DNA of 64,000 nucleotides from Methanobacteriota archaeon (GTDB taxonomy: Archaea; Halobacteriota; Methanomicrobia; Methanomicrobiales; Methanomicrobiaceae). The position numbers and the translations under genes are program-made. Shown piece by piece: positions 43,866-51,495 of the stretch. Each line of letters begins with the position of its first letter. The stretch's first letter is position 1. The DNA is taken from positions 40,655 to 104,654 of the forward strand of contig JAEWWL010000055.1 of assembly GCA_023396365.1 (NCBI GenBank). The letters run 5' to 3'. The notes under the pieces were generated by a model. That model searched no databases. It saw only the letters and a program-made list of their open reading frames with translations, and was not told where the DNA came from.

Positions 43866-44753
43866 TCATAGTGCGGGAAACACTTTTATTACATCTGACT
43901 GTGTCAGAATCCCTACTGGTCTGTCTTCCTCCATTATTATGACTCTGCCGATTTTCTGCTCCTTAAAACGTCCTATTACCTCATAAAGGTTGACATTTGG
44001 AGACACAATCACAACATTGTTTGTCATGTATCTTTCGACCGGAATGTCAAGAGTCTTCTCCCTGTCAATTCCTTTTGCAATGTCACTTAAGGTAATTATT
44101 CCGGAAAGTCTGCCATTATCTGTTACAGGTGCGCCATGAATTCTTTTTTCGCTGAATAAATGAATAGCCGTTTTGAAGGTGTCGCTCTTATTTAAGGTAA
44201 AGACAGGTGTGCTCATATAAAATTTAATCTGCTTTTTGGGAAGTGAAATAATTTCGGATATTGTTATCAGAAGCGACTGTGAGACTTCATCTTTACCATA
44301 TATTTCGCCTTTTACTAAAAGTCTGTTTACAGGCGACGGACCTATTGTCACTTCGTCTCCTATTTCAAATGCCTTGACGCTTCCCCTGAGTTTTATAACT
44401 GCATGGCAGAGATCCGGATGGCAAAGTGTTGTAAAATCTATCTCAGATACATGAATACCGGCCTCTGCCGGTTCATTTCCTCTCTGAATCGGGACTTTGT
44501 ACTCATTGCTGTAATCTGTAATGTTTAACTCATTGTATGCCGCTGATGTGGGTGAATATCCGCCTTTAGGACCCGGAACACCGTCCACGAGACCAAGTGC
44601 CTTTAGTGCCTGCATCTGGTTTCTAACAGTTCCCGGGTTTCTTTTAAGGACTTCCGCAATGCCCTCACCTTTTATTGCGGCAGACTTCTGGTGGTAGAGG
44701 GTGATTAAAGTTATCAGTATTTCTTTCTGGATGAGGGACAATTCCATAAGCAT
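43866..44753 (-). CDS. HTH-CBS domain transcriptional regulator
   Basis: A 295-residue protein. Residues about 1-70 form a winged helix (KRNPGTVRNQMQALKALGLVDGVPGPKGGYSPTS). A middle region of about 100 residues follows (FEIGDEVTIGPSP), and the C-terminal 120 residues are a CBS pair (FSEKRIHGAPVTDNGRLSGIITLSDI; FKEQKIGRVIIMEEDRPVGILTQSDVIKV). CBS pairs usually bind adenosyl ligands, so this is likely a nucleotide-responsive DNA-binding regulator. The start at 44753 may instead be the ATG at 44747. It is divergent from the NOG1-type gene with 39 bases between starts. Confidence 0.88.
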   Translation of the reverse strand: MLMELSLIQKEILITLITLYHQKSAAIKGEGIAEVLKRNPGTVRNQMQALKALGLVDGVPGPKGGYSPTSAAYNELNITDYSNEYKVPIQRGNEPAEAGIHVSEIDFTTLCHPDLCHAVIKLRGSVKAFEIGDEVTIGPSPVNRLLVKGEIYGKDEVSQSLLITISEIISLPKKQIKFYMSTPVFTLNKSDTFKTAIHLFSEKRIHGAPVTDNGRLSGIITLSDIAKGIDREKTLDIPVERYMTNNVVIVSPNVNLYEVIGRFKEQKIGRVIIMEEDRPVGILTQSDVIKVFPAL

Positions 44754-44764
44754 AATTCATAATG

Positions 44765-44779
44765 TTATACATATATACT
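44765..44779. promoter_or_regulatory. Shared TATA-rich element between divergent starts
   Basis: The only sequence between the HTH-CBS gene and the GTPase gene is 39 bases long and contains tatacatatatacta, a near-symmetric TATA element. It lies about 25 bases from either start codon, so both genes would be leaderless. The regulator could therefore control its own gene and the neighbour. Confidence 0.45.
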
Positions 44780-44792
44780 ATTCGGGTTTTTT

Positions 44793-45770
44793 GTGGAATT
44801 TGAAAAGATACCAACTATTCCGACCGCCGATGAAGTACTCGACCGGTCGCTGAGGCGCGCAGCAGCGTTTAGAAAAGAGAAGACGAACAAAGAACGCGCT
44901 GATGAGGAGTTCATAAGAGCCATCTACAGCTCTGTCTATGACAAGCTGATGGATTCAGTCCAAAAATTTCCAAATTTTGATGAATTATCTCCATTTTATA
45001 CTGATATTGTAAATCTGCTCTTCAGCGTGGATAAAATAAGGCATTCTCTTGGGGCATTACAGTGGGCAGCAGAGACTGCCCGAAAAGTGGGCGGCACATA
45101 TGCCCGCGATATGAGAAATTCAGAAGATACTGCCGTGATGCGCAAACAGGCAACGGCAAGGATAGCATCAATAGTTCACCAGGTGGAAAAAGATCTCCTT
45201 TACTTAAATGAAGCAAGAAATGTTTTAAGAAAACTCCCTGACATAAGAGAGGAGGAGTTTACAGTAGTAGTTGCAGGCTATCCAAATGTCGGCAAATCCT
45301 CATTTATCAACCTCGTATCCTCCGCCACATCAGAGGTTGCCGGATATGCATTTACAACAAAACGTGTCATTGTCGGGCATCATGAAGTGGGCCGAGACAG
45401 GTTTCAGATTGTAGACACTCCCGGTGTTCTTGACAGGCCTGTTGAGGAGAGAAACGCAATCGAGCGGCAGGCTCTTTCTGCAATCACAAATCTTGCAGAC
45501 CTTATTCTTTTCATAATAGATGCGAGCGAAGCATGCGGATACTCCCTTGAATCACAGATGAATCTTATGGAGAGCATAAAAGATGCAACAAAAGGTGTCC
45601 CTTTTGAGACCGTTGTAAACAAAGCCGATATGAAGGAATTATCGGGCCATAAAAATATGTCAACCGTTTCAGGCGAAGGGGTGGATGATGTTGTATCAAT
45701 GCTTAGAGAATACCTGAAAGCCAGCCCCAAGAATCTGATAGCGCGCAACCAAAAAGAAATCCCAGAATGA
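44793..45770 (+). CDS. NOG1-type OBG-family GTPase (short archaeal form)
   Basis: A 325-residue GTPase. After an N-terminal helical NOG1 domain (about 150 residues, TIPTADEVLDRSLRRAAA) the G1 motif is VAGYPNVGKSSF (near residue 160), with G3 DTPGVLDRP and G4 VVNKADM. NOG1 in eukaryotes assembles the large ribosomal subunit. This archaeal form lacks the long C-terminal extension. Translation starts at GTG 44793. The last 68 bases overlap the presenilin-type gene tail to tail. Confidence 0.94.
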   Translation: MEFEKIPTIPTADEVLDRSLRRAAAFRKEKTNKERADEEFIRAIYSSVYDKLMDSVQKFPNFDELSPFYTDIVNLLFSVDKIRHSLGALQWAAETARKVGGTYARDMRNSEDTAVMRKQATARIASIVHQVEKDLLYLNEARNVLRKLPDIREEEFTVVVAGYPNVGKSSFINLVSSATSEVAGYAFTTKRVIVGHHEVGRDRFQIVDTPGVLDRPVEERNAIERQALSAITNLADLILFIIDASEACGYSLESQMNLMESIKDATKGVPFETVVNKADMKELSGHKNMSTVSGEGVDDVVSMLREYLKASPKNLIARNQKEIPE

Positions 45771-46617
45771 CCCCGCCGTTTAGTGTTGGAAGACCTGCCT
45801 GCGGATTTCCTTTTGAAACAAAATAAAGAAGAACTCCGAGTCCGGCAAGAGAGCCAATCGATGCCGTAAGTGTCGGCAGGCTTATTCCTATTGGAAGATG
45901 CGGTGCATCAAGCCAGATGTATGATGAGACAACAAGTATGGACGGCATGATTAAATCCCCCATTCCCATCATAAAAGCCCCTCTCTCACTTTTTTCCTTC
46001 TGAAGCTCAAAGCCCTCTTTGATATATGAATATTTTCTGCTCTTTGGAATTACTACCAGAATAGGCGCCTTTGTATTTATGATGCCGTCTGCCAGCGTTA
46101 ACATATGCTTTGTTTTGTAAACAGAAACTGCATCATATGCCGCAAGAAGCACAAGAAGAACTATGACAGGAAATATCTCTAGTGATATGCCAAATATCGA
46201 GGCCGCGCCTGCACAGATTAAAATTCCCAGTGTGTCAATGACGTACCATTCAGGGTACCTGTATAAAAGAAGCATTGATAAAAGTGATAAAACAGCTGTA
46301 AGTGCGGCTGCATACAAAGTGACTCCAAGTATTTTTCCAAGTACTGCTGCAAATATATACAGAAATACGAGAAACACCGAGGCTGCAATAATCCACGAAA
46401 GCATTTTTTTTCCTTTATATTTTATAAGCAGAAGCAGTGCTGCTGTAAAAACAAAAAGAATAGCCAGAAAATACATGATATTTTCAATTGCTTCAGGATT
46501 TTCAAAAGCGGTATATCCTGCCTCATTCATTAAAGGCGAGAGAAGGACTGCTGCAATCTGAACAGCAATAAGCATCGCACCCATTGCAATAAACGGCATA
46601 ATTTCTTTAATATTCAT
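45703..46617 (-). CDS. Presenilin-family intramembrane aspartyl protease (A22)
   Basis: A 304-residue protein with nine membrane segments. The two catalytic motifs of presenilin-type proteases are present: YDAVSVYKT near residue 170 (YD) and MGMGDLIMPS near residue 220 (GxGD), and a PALP-like end motif is represented by GLPTLNGGVILG. It cleaves transmembrane segments; natural targets in archaea are unknown. I use the ATG at 46617, nine bases after ggag; an in-frame TTG at 46632 is inside that ribosome site. Confidence 0.92.
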   Translation of the reverse strand: MNIKEIMPFIAMGAMLIAVQIAAVLLSPLMNEAGYTAFENPEAIENIMYFLAILFVFTAALLLLIKYKGKKMLSWIIAASVFLVFLYIFAAVLGKILGVTLYAAALTAVLSLLSMLLLYRYPEWYVIDTLGILICAGAASIFGISLEIFPVIVLLVLLAAYDAVSVYKTKHMLTLADGIINTKAPILVVIPKSRKYSYIKEGFELQKEKSERGAFMMGMGDLIMPSILVVSSYIWLDAPHLPIGISLPTLTASIGSLAGLGVLLYFVSKGNPQAGLPTLNGGVILGFLFGCALSDSWGWLSGIL

Positions 46618-46799
46618 ATGTAAAATCTCCAAAGCCGCAGAATATGGTTTTGGGCTGTGTTCTCTTAGGTGTTTTTTTCAATTCATATAAATATACAATG
46701 CATAAAAAGTGAAAGTCTTTAAAATAATATTTGAGAATTTCCCGGTGTCTGTGAAAAATAATAGTTAGATTAATATGCAGTCTGTATGCATTTTAAAGC

Positions 46800-47114
46800 A
46801 TGGATGAATATGACAATACAAAGGACATAATTCTTGCAGTTATCCTTGTCATATCAACTCTTGCCATGGTGGTAAGGCTGTGGCAGGACTGGATAGTTGC
46901 GGTTTCCACCGGTCTTATGATGATATCACTTGCCGGTCTGATACTGTCTCTGTGCAAGAAGATAAAAGACCTTGAGAGAAGCATTGCCTCACGCGAAAGA
47001 ACAATGAGAATCAACCTGGAGGAAGTCTCAAAAAATGTAAATCAGAGATGTGATGCGATGTCAGAGGATGTCGAAAACGTAATTGATGCACTGTCGCGCC
47101 GGGTTTACAGATAA
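46800..47114 (+). CDS. Small two-helix membrane protein with coiled-coil tail
   Basis: A 104-residue protein. Two adjacent membrane helices (residues about 9-26 and 33-51, ILAVILVISTLAMVV and VSTGLMMISLAGLIL) are followed by a charged helix (KKIKDLERSIASRERTMR) to the end. No family is recognised. It is 56 bases before fen1 and may be cotranscribed. Confidence 0.65.
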   Translation: MDEYDNTKDIILAVILVISTLAMVVRLWQDWIVAVSTGLMMISLAGLILSLCKKIKDLERSIASRERTMRINLEEVSKNVNQRCDAMSEDVENVIDALSRRVYR

Positions 47115-47170
47115 TAAAAGACGTATTTTCACAAATCTTTTTTTTAAAAGATTATTTTGCAGGAATTATT

Positions 47171-48172
47171 ATGGGAGTTGCTTTAAGAGACATTCTTCAG
47201 GATTACAAAAAGCCTGTCGGCTGGGATGAGCTTTCAGGAAGCTGCGCAGTTGATGGCAATAATGCCCTTTACCAGTTTTTGACAACAATCAGGCAGCCTG
47301 ACGGGACGCCTTTGATGGACAGTCACGGGCGTGTAACATCTCATCTTTCAGGGCTGTTTTTCAGGGTCTCAAATTTTTTAGAGAATGGTATGAGGCCTGT
47401 ATTCATATTTGACGGAAAACCTCCTGAGTTTAAGTCAGGTACTTTAGATGGCAGACGTGAGCTTAAGAAAAAGGCTGAGGCTGCATACAAAGAGGCTGTG
47501 ATGGTCGGCGATACAAAGGAGGCATTCAGGCAGGCGCGTTCTGCAACAAAGGTTGATTCAGAGATTATTGAAAGCTCTAAAAAGCTACTCTCACTAATGG
47601 GAATACCATTCATGGATGCCCCAAGCGAGGGTGAGGCGCAGGCCTCTGTTATGGCCGCAAAGGGTGATGTGCAGTACTCAGTGTCACAGGATTATGATTC
47701 GCTTTTATTCGGCGCTCCAAGGCTTGTGAGGAATATGACCGTAAGCCGCAAGCGAAAGGTGAGAGGTAGAACAATTACCGTAAGTCCTGAAAAGATAATT
47801 CTCTCTGAGGTCTTGTCAGGACTTGGCTTATCACGCGAAAATCTGATTGAGATTGGAATTCTTATAGGAACTGACTTTAATGAAGGGTTTAGAGGAATCG
47901 GCGCAAAGACGGCATTGAAAATTGTCCGCGAAGGAAAATACAACGAATATATATCTGAGAAAAAGCCTGAATCTGACTTTGGGCATGTAAAGGAATTCTT
48001 CTTAAATCCGCCTTTTGAAGGCGGATATGATCTAAAGTGGAAGTCCTGCGACAATGACGGGGTTATTGACTATCTCTGCGGAGAGTATGAATTTTCACGT
48101 GGAAGAATAGATCCTCTGCTTGATAAATTAAACCAGAAAAAGGGTCAGAAAACACTTGAGCAGTGGTTTTAA
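47171..48172 (+). CDS. fen: Flap endonuclease 1
   Basis: A 333-residue archaeal FEN1 of normal length. The N and I nuclease regions with metal-binding acids are visible (SCAVDGNNALYQ; FIFDGKPPEFK; APSEGEAQASVMA; SQDYDSLLFG), followed by the H3TH motif around GTDFNEGFRGIGAKTAL. The C-terminus QKTLEQWF is a canonical sliding-clamp-binding peptide. The enzyme removes 5' flaps during Okazaki-fragment maturation and repair. Confidence 0.98.
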   Translation: MGVALRDILQDYKKPVGWDELSGSCAVDGNNALYQFLTTIRQPDGTPLMDSHGRVTSHLSGLFFRVSNFLENGMRPVFIFDGKPPEFKSGTLDGRRELKKKAEAAYKEAVMVGDTKEAFRQARSATKVDSEIIESSKKLLSLMGIPFMDAPSEGEAQASVMAAKGDVQYSVSQDYDSLLFGAPRLVRNMTVSRKRKVRGRTITVSPEKIILSEVLSGLGLSRENLIEIGILIGTDFNEGFRGIGAKTALKIVREGKYNEYISEKKPESDFGHVKEFFLNPPFEGGYDLKWKSCDNDGVIDYLCGEYEFSRGRIDPLLDKLNQKKGQKTLEQWF

Positions 48173-48252
48173 TGAATACTTTTTTTAATAATATTTTTTT
48201 ATCATACATTTTTCCGATTGGTTGAATACAAACAAAGGACAAACTAATCTTT

Positions 48253-49239
48253 ATGCAAAGCAGTGCCTTAACATACTCGCGAAATGTTTTCCTGCCTCTT
48301 ACAGACGTTTGCCAAAACCGCTGCGCATACTGCATATTCAGGGAGCCTGTGCGGGACGGATGCATTATGAGTGAGTGTGAAGTTACAGGCATTCTTGCAA
48401 AGGGGGCATCGGCCGGATGCACCGAAGCCCTGTTCACATTCGGTGAAAGGCCTGAATCAGAACCCGGCTTTATGGAGCATCTTTCCAAAACGGGATGTGA
48501 ATCAATCCTTGACTACTGTTATAATATGTCTCTAAAGGCAATTGAAGCCGGACTTTTGCCTCATACAAATGCAGGAATTCTTGACTATAATGAGCTTTCC
48601 AGGCTAAAGCAGGTTAATGCAAGCATGGGGCTTATGCTTGAGACAACAGCTGATATTCCTGCTCATAAAAACAGCCCCGGAAAAGATCCGGCTGTCAGGA
48701 TTTCAATGATGGAGGATGCCGGAAAATTAAGGATTCCATTTACGACAGGACTGCTTTTAGGAATCGGCGAGACAATGGATGATCGTGAAGACTCTCTTGA
48801 GGTGATAGAGGGCTTATACAAAAGATACGGGCACATACAGGAGATTATTATCCAGAATTTCTGTCCAAAACCCGGTACGCCTATGGAAAAACGGCCTGTT
48901 TTGACAAAAGATGAAATATGCGAGACAATAAGGCTTGCACGTGAAATTTTTTCCGGGGATGTAAAAATCCAGATTCCACCGAATCTAATCGATGCGAAAG
49001 ATCTGATAGATTGCGGAGTCGATGATCTTGGCGGAGTATCACCGGTTACTATTGATTTTGTAAACCCTGAGCATCCATGGCCTGCAATTGATGAGTTAAG
49101 AGAGATTGCAGGAGAAAGAGGCTTAAAAGAGCGCCTCTGCATATATCAGAAATATATAGACCTTGGCTGGTACCCTTCAGGTTTATCATCTCTTATCAAC
49201 AGACTAAACAAAGATATTCACAATAGAAGTGACAAATAA
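48253..49239 (+). CDS. cofG: FO synthase subunit CofG (radical SAM)
   Basis: A 328-residue radical SAM enzyme. The cluster motif CQNRCAYCIF (C-x3-C-x2-C) is near residue 18, and the rest matches CofG (HTNAGILDYNELSRLKQVN, NFCPKPGTPM, DDLGGVSPVTIDFVNPEHPWP). With CofH it builds the deazaflavin chromophore FO from 5-amino-6-ribitylaminouracil and tyrosine. cofC and cofE of the same F420 pathway are at 54.5-55.8 kb; cofH is not in the window. Confidence 0.96.
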   Translation: MQSSALTYSRNVFLPLTDVCQNRCAYCIFREPVRDGCIMSECEVTGILAKGASAGCTEALFTFGERPESEPGFMEHLSKTGCESILDYCYNMSLKAIEAGLLPHTNAGILDYNELSRLKQVNASMGLMLETTADIPAHKNSPGKDPAVRISMMEDAGKLRIPFTTGLLLGIGETMDDREDSLEVIEGLYKRYGHIQEIIIQNFCPKPGTPMEKRPVLTKDEICETIRLAREIFSGDVKIQIPPNLIDAKDLIDCGVDDLGGVSPVTIDFVNPEHPWPAIDELREIAGERGLKERLCIYQKYIDLGWYPSGLSSLINRLNKDIHNRSDK

Positions 49240-49269
49240 TAACTGACTATTTCGGGGTTGTAAAAAACT

Positions 49270-49995
49270 ATGGAAATGGGAGAACTCCTCTATAAAGGAA
49301 AGGCAAAGTCCATCTATAAATCTGAAAAGGATGACGAACTCATATCCTGCTTCAGAGATGATATGACTGCTTTTAATGGTGAGAAGAAGGACAGTTTTTC
49401 GGGAAAGGGAGCCTACAATGCAGCAGTATCTGCTTTTTTCTTCGATTACCTTGAGAAAAACGGCGTTAAAACACACTTTGTGCGGATGCTTGACGAACGC
49501 ACAATGGTTGTCAAAAAGCTTGAGATGATTCCTCTTGAAGTTATTGCACGTAATGTTGCGGCAGGCTCCATTGTCAAAAAACTGCCCTTTAAAGAAGGCC
49601 AGGTTTTAAATCCCCCGGTAATTGTAACCGATTATAAGGATGATGAAAGAGGCGATCCGTCAGTAAATGATGATCTGATTCTTGCGCTTGGCCTTGTAAA
49701 CTCTGATGAATTAAATGAGATAAAGGCTGTAACTCTTAAAATCAATAAACTTCTGTATGACTTCTTTGATGAGCTCGGCCTTATTTTTGTTGACTTCAAG
49801 ATCGAATTTGGAAGATGCGGAAATGAGATATTTCTTGGCGATGAGATAAGCATGGATTCAATGCGTCTTTGGGACAAGAAAACAAAGGAGTCCTTTGACA
49901 AGGATGTATACCGCTTCAACAAGGGCGATGTCATGACAGCATATGCCAAAGTCGTAGGAAAAATCGAAGAATGGAAAAAGGAGCACCTGATATGA
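49270..49995 (+). CDS. purC: Phosphoribosylaminoimidazole-succinocarboxamide synthase
   Basis: A 241-residue SAICAR synthetase: the start GELLYKGKAKSIYKS, MTAFNG, the substrate motif VIARNVAAGS near residue 97 and IFVDFKIEFGR are all typical. It couples CAIR with aspartate using ATP. First gene of purC-purS-purQ, with ATGA overlaps at both junctions. Confidence 0.97.
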   Translation: MEMGELLYKGKAKSIYKSEKDDELISCFRDDMTAFNGEKKDSFSGKGAYNAAVSAFFFDYLEKNGVKTHFVRMLDERTMVVKKLEMIPLEVIARNVAAGSIVKKLPFKEGQVLNPPVIVTDYKDDERGDPSVNDDLILALGLVNSDELNEIKAVTLKINKLLYDFFDELGLIFVDFKIEFGRCGNEIFLGDEISMDSMRLWDKKTKESFDKDVYRFNKGDVMTAYAKVVGKIEEWKKEHLI

Positions 49996-50240
49996 AATTT
50001 GATGTAAAAATTACAATCTCTCTAAAGAGCGGAATGCTAAACCCTGAGGCACGTGCGATTCAGCATGCCCTGTCAAATCTTGGTTTTGAGACCGGATATT
50101 TAAAGACGGCAGATGTTTTTGAAGTTGGCCTTGATGCTGAAAGCGAAGAGGCAGCAAGGATAAAAGCCGGTGAGATGTGCGAAAGGCTTCTTGCAAACCC
50201 TGTTATCCACAGCTATTTCATTGAGGTTAAAGAAGTATGA
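49992..50240 (+). CDS. purS: Phosphoribosylformylglycinamidine synthase subunit PurS
   Basis: An 82-residue PurS, of usual size (VKITISLKSGMLNPEARAIQHALSNLGF). It bridges PurL and PurQ and is needed for ammonia transfer. The ATG overlaps the purC stop by four bases, and its own stop overlaps the purQ ATG likewise, so longer in-frame starts inside purC are not needed. Confidence 0.96.
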   Translation: MKFDVKITISLKSGMLNPEARAIQHALSNLGFETGYLKTADVFEVGLDAESEEAARIKAGEMCERLLANPVIHSYFIEVKEV

Positions 50241-50932
50241 GATTTGCTGTTCTTCAGTTTGGAGGAAGCAACTGCGATCGCGATGCACTCCACGTTCTCC
50301 AGGATGTCTGTGGCGTTGAGACAGATCTTGTATGGTACAAAGACGGTCTTAAAAGAAAGTATGACGCGATAATTCTCCCCGGGGGATTTTCTTATGGTGA
50401 TTATCTTCGTGCAGGTGCTATTGCAACAAGGACACCTGTTATGAAGGATGTAATCCTGCATTCAAATGAAGGCGGACTTGTTCTTGGAATATGCAATGGT
50501 GCACAGATAGGTGCTGAGGCAGGACTGATTCCCGGCGTTTTCACGATAAATGAGTACCCTAAATTCATCTGCGAGAGTGTATTTCTTAAAGTTGAAAACA
50601 ACACATCACCCTTCACATCGCTTTACAGGAAAGGCGAAGTAATAAAAGTCCCTATTGCACATAAAGAGGGCCGTTTTGTTGCATCACCAGAAAACCTTAA
50701 TAAAATTGAGGACGAAGGAAGGGTTGCATTCCGCTTCTGCAGTGAATCAGGAGAAGTAACACCTAAGTTTAATCCAAATGGAGCTTTAAACAACATCACC
50801 GGTGTTTTGGGAGAAAAGGACAACGTTCTTTTAATGATGCCACATCCGGAAAGGGCTTCTGAGGAGATACTTGGATCATCAGACGGCAAAAAGATATTTG
50901 ACTCAATGATTAAGCATTTAGAGTCTAAATAA
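50237..50932 (+). CDS. purQ: Phosphoribosylformylglycinamidine synthase subunit PurQ
   Basis: A 231-residue glutaminase subunit with GGSNCDRD at the start, the nucleophile Cys in LGICNGAQIG (near residue 87) and the catalytic His in MMPHPERA near the end. It supplies ammonia to PurL, which is not in this window. Last gene of purCSQ. Confidence 0.97.
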   Translation: MRFAVLQFGGSNCDRDALHVLQDVCGVETDLVWYKDGLKRKYDAIILPGGFSYGDYLRAGAIATRTPVMKDVILHSNEGGLVLGICNGAQIGAEAGLIPGVFTINEYPKFICESVFLKVENNTSPFTSLYRKGEVIKVPIAHKEGRFVASPENLNKIEDEGRVAFRFCSESGEVTPKFNPNGALNNITGVLGEKDNVLLMMPHPERASEEILGSSDGKKIFDSMIKHLESK

Positions 50933-50979
50933 TTTTTTAAGAAAAAAAAGCGACTGACAGAAAAAAGGAGTTTGTTGAT

Positions 50980-51276
50980 ATGGCAGAGAATGACACTGGC
51001 AACGGCGATACAGAGAAACTTTCGGAAGAGATTCTGTATTGGGCAAAAAAATATGCTGAGGAGAACGGCTGGAGAGTAAATCCTGATGAAAAACAGCTTT
51101 CTGCGGTTGTTAAGGGTCTTGCAAGAAACACAATCAGGTTTGGCGAGAGGTACTGCCCGTGCAGGATACGTTCGGGTGATCCAAAAAAGGACAAAGAAAT
51201 TGTCTGCCCTTGCATATTTCACAGGGATGAAATAGAAACAGACGGCAGCTGCCACTGCCATTTCTTTTTTAAATAA
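50980..51276 (+). CDS. Ferredoxin:thioredoxin reductase catalytic-subunit-like protein
   Basis: A 98-residue protein with the cysteine pattern of the FTR catalytic chain: RYCPCRI, then VCPCIF and SCHCHFFF, i.e. CPC-CPC-CHC, which carry a [4Fe-4S] cluster next to a redox-active disulfide. It would reduce thioredoxin-like proteins with electrons from ferredoxin. Methanogens have several such proteins without the variable subunit of plants and cyanobacteria. It follows purQ by 47 bases and may be read through from it. Confidence 0.92.
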   Translation: MAENDTGNGDTEKLSEEILYWAKKYAEENGWRVNPDEKQLSAVVKGLARNTIRFGERYCPCRIRSGDPKKDKEIVCPCIFHRDEIETDGSCHCHFFFK

Positions 51277-51413
51277 TTTTTGCCATGCAAATTCTGATAA
51301 ACAGAATGGGTGAAATTTTAGGAATTTGAAGAATCTTTTTAGATTATTTAAATAATGTCAGCTCTTTTTAAAATTTTAAAAAGAAAGGTTTAATGAATAG
51401 AAGGTTTAGTTTT

Positions 51414-51422
51414 TTATATATA
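51414..51422 (+). promoter_or_regulatory. TATA box for the large surface protein
   Basis: A strong ttatatata lies 74-82 bases before the ATG at 51496, giving a leader of about 50 bases with gggga five bases before the start codon. The remainder of the gap from 51277 is AT-rich with a run of TTTAAAATTTTAAAA-like sequence and no gene. Confidence 0.5.
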
Positions 51423-51495
51423 CAAAATCCGGTATTATTGTTATCAGATATTAACCAGTAAGCCTGATTTTGGATATTAATGCCCGGGGATTGGA

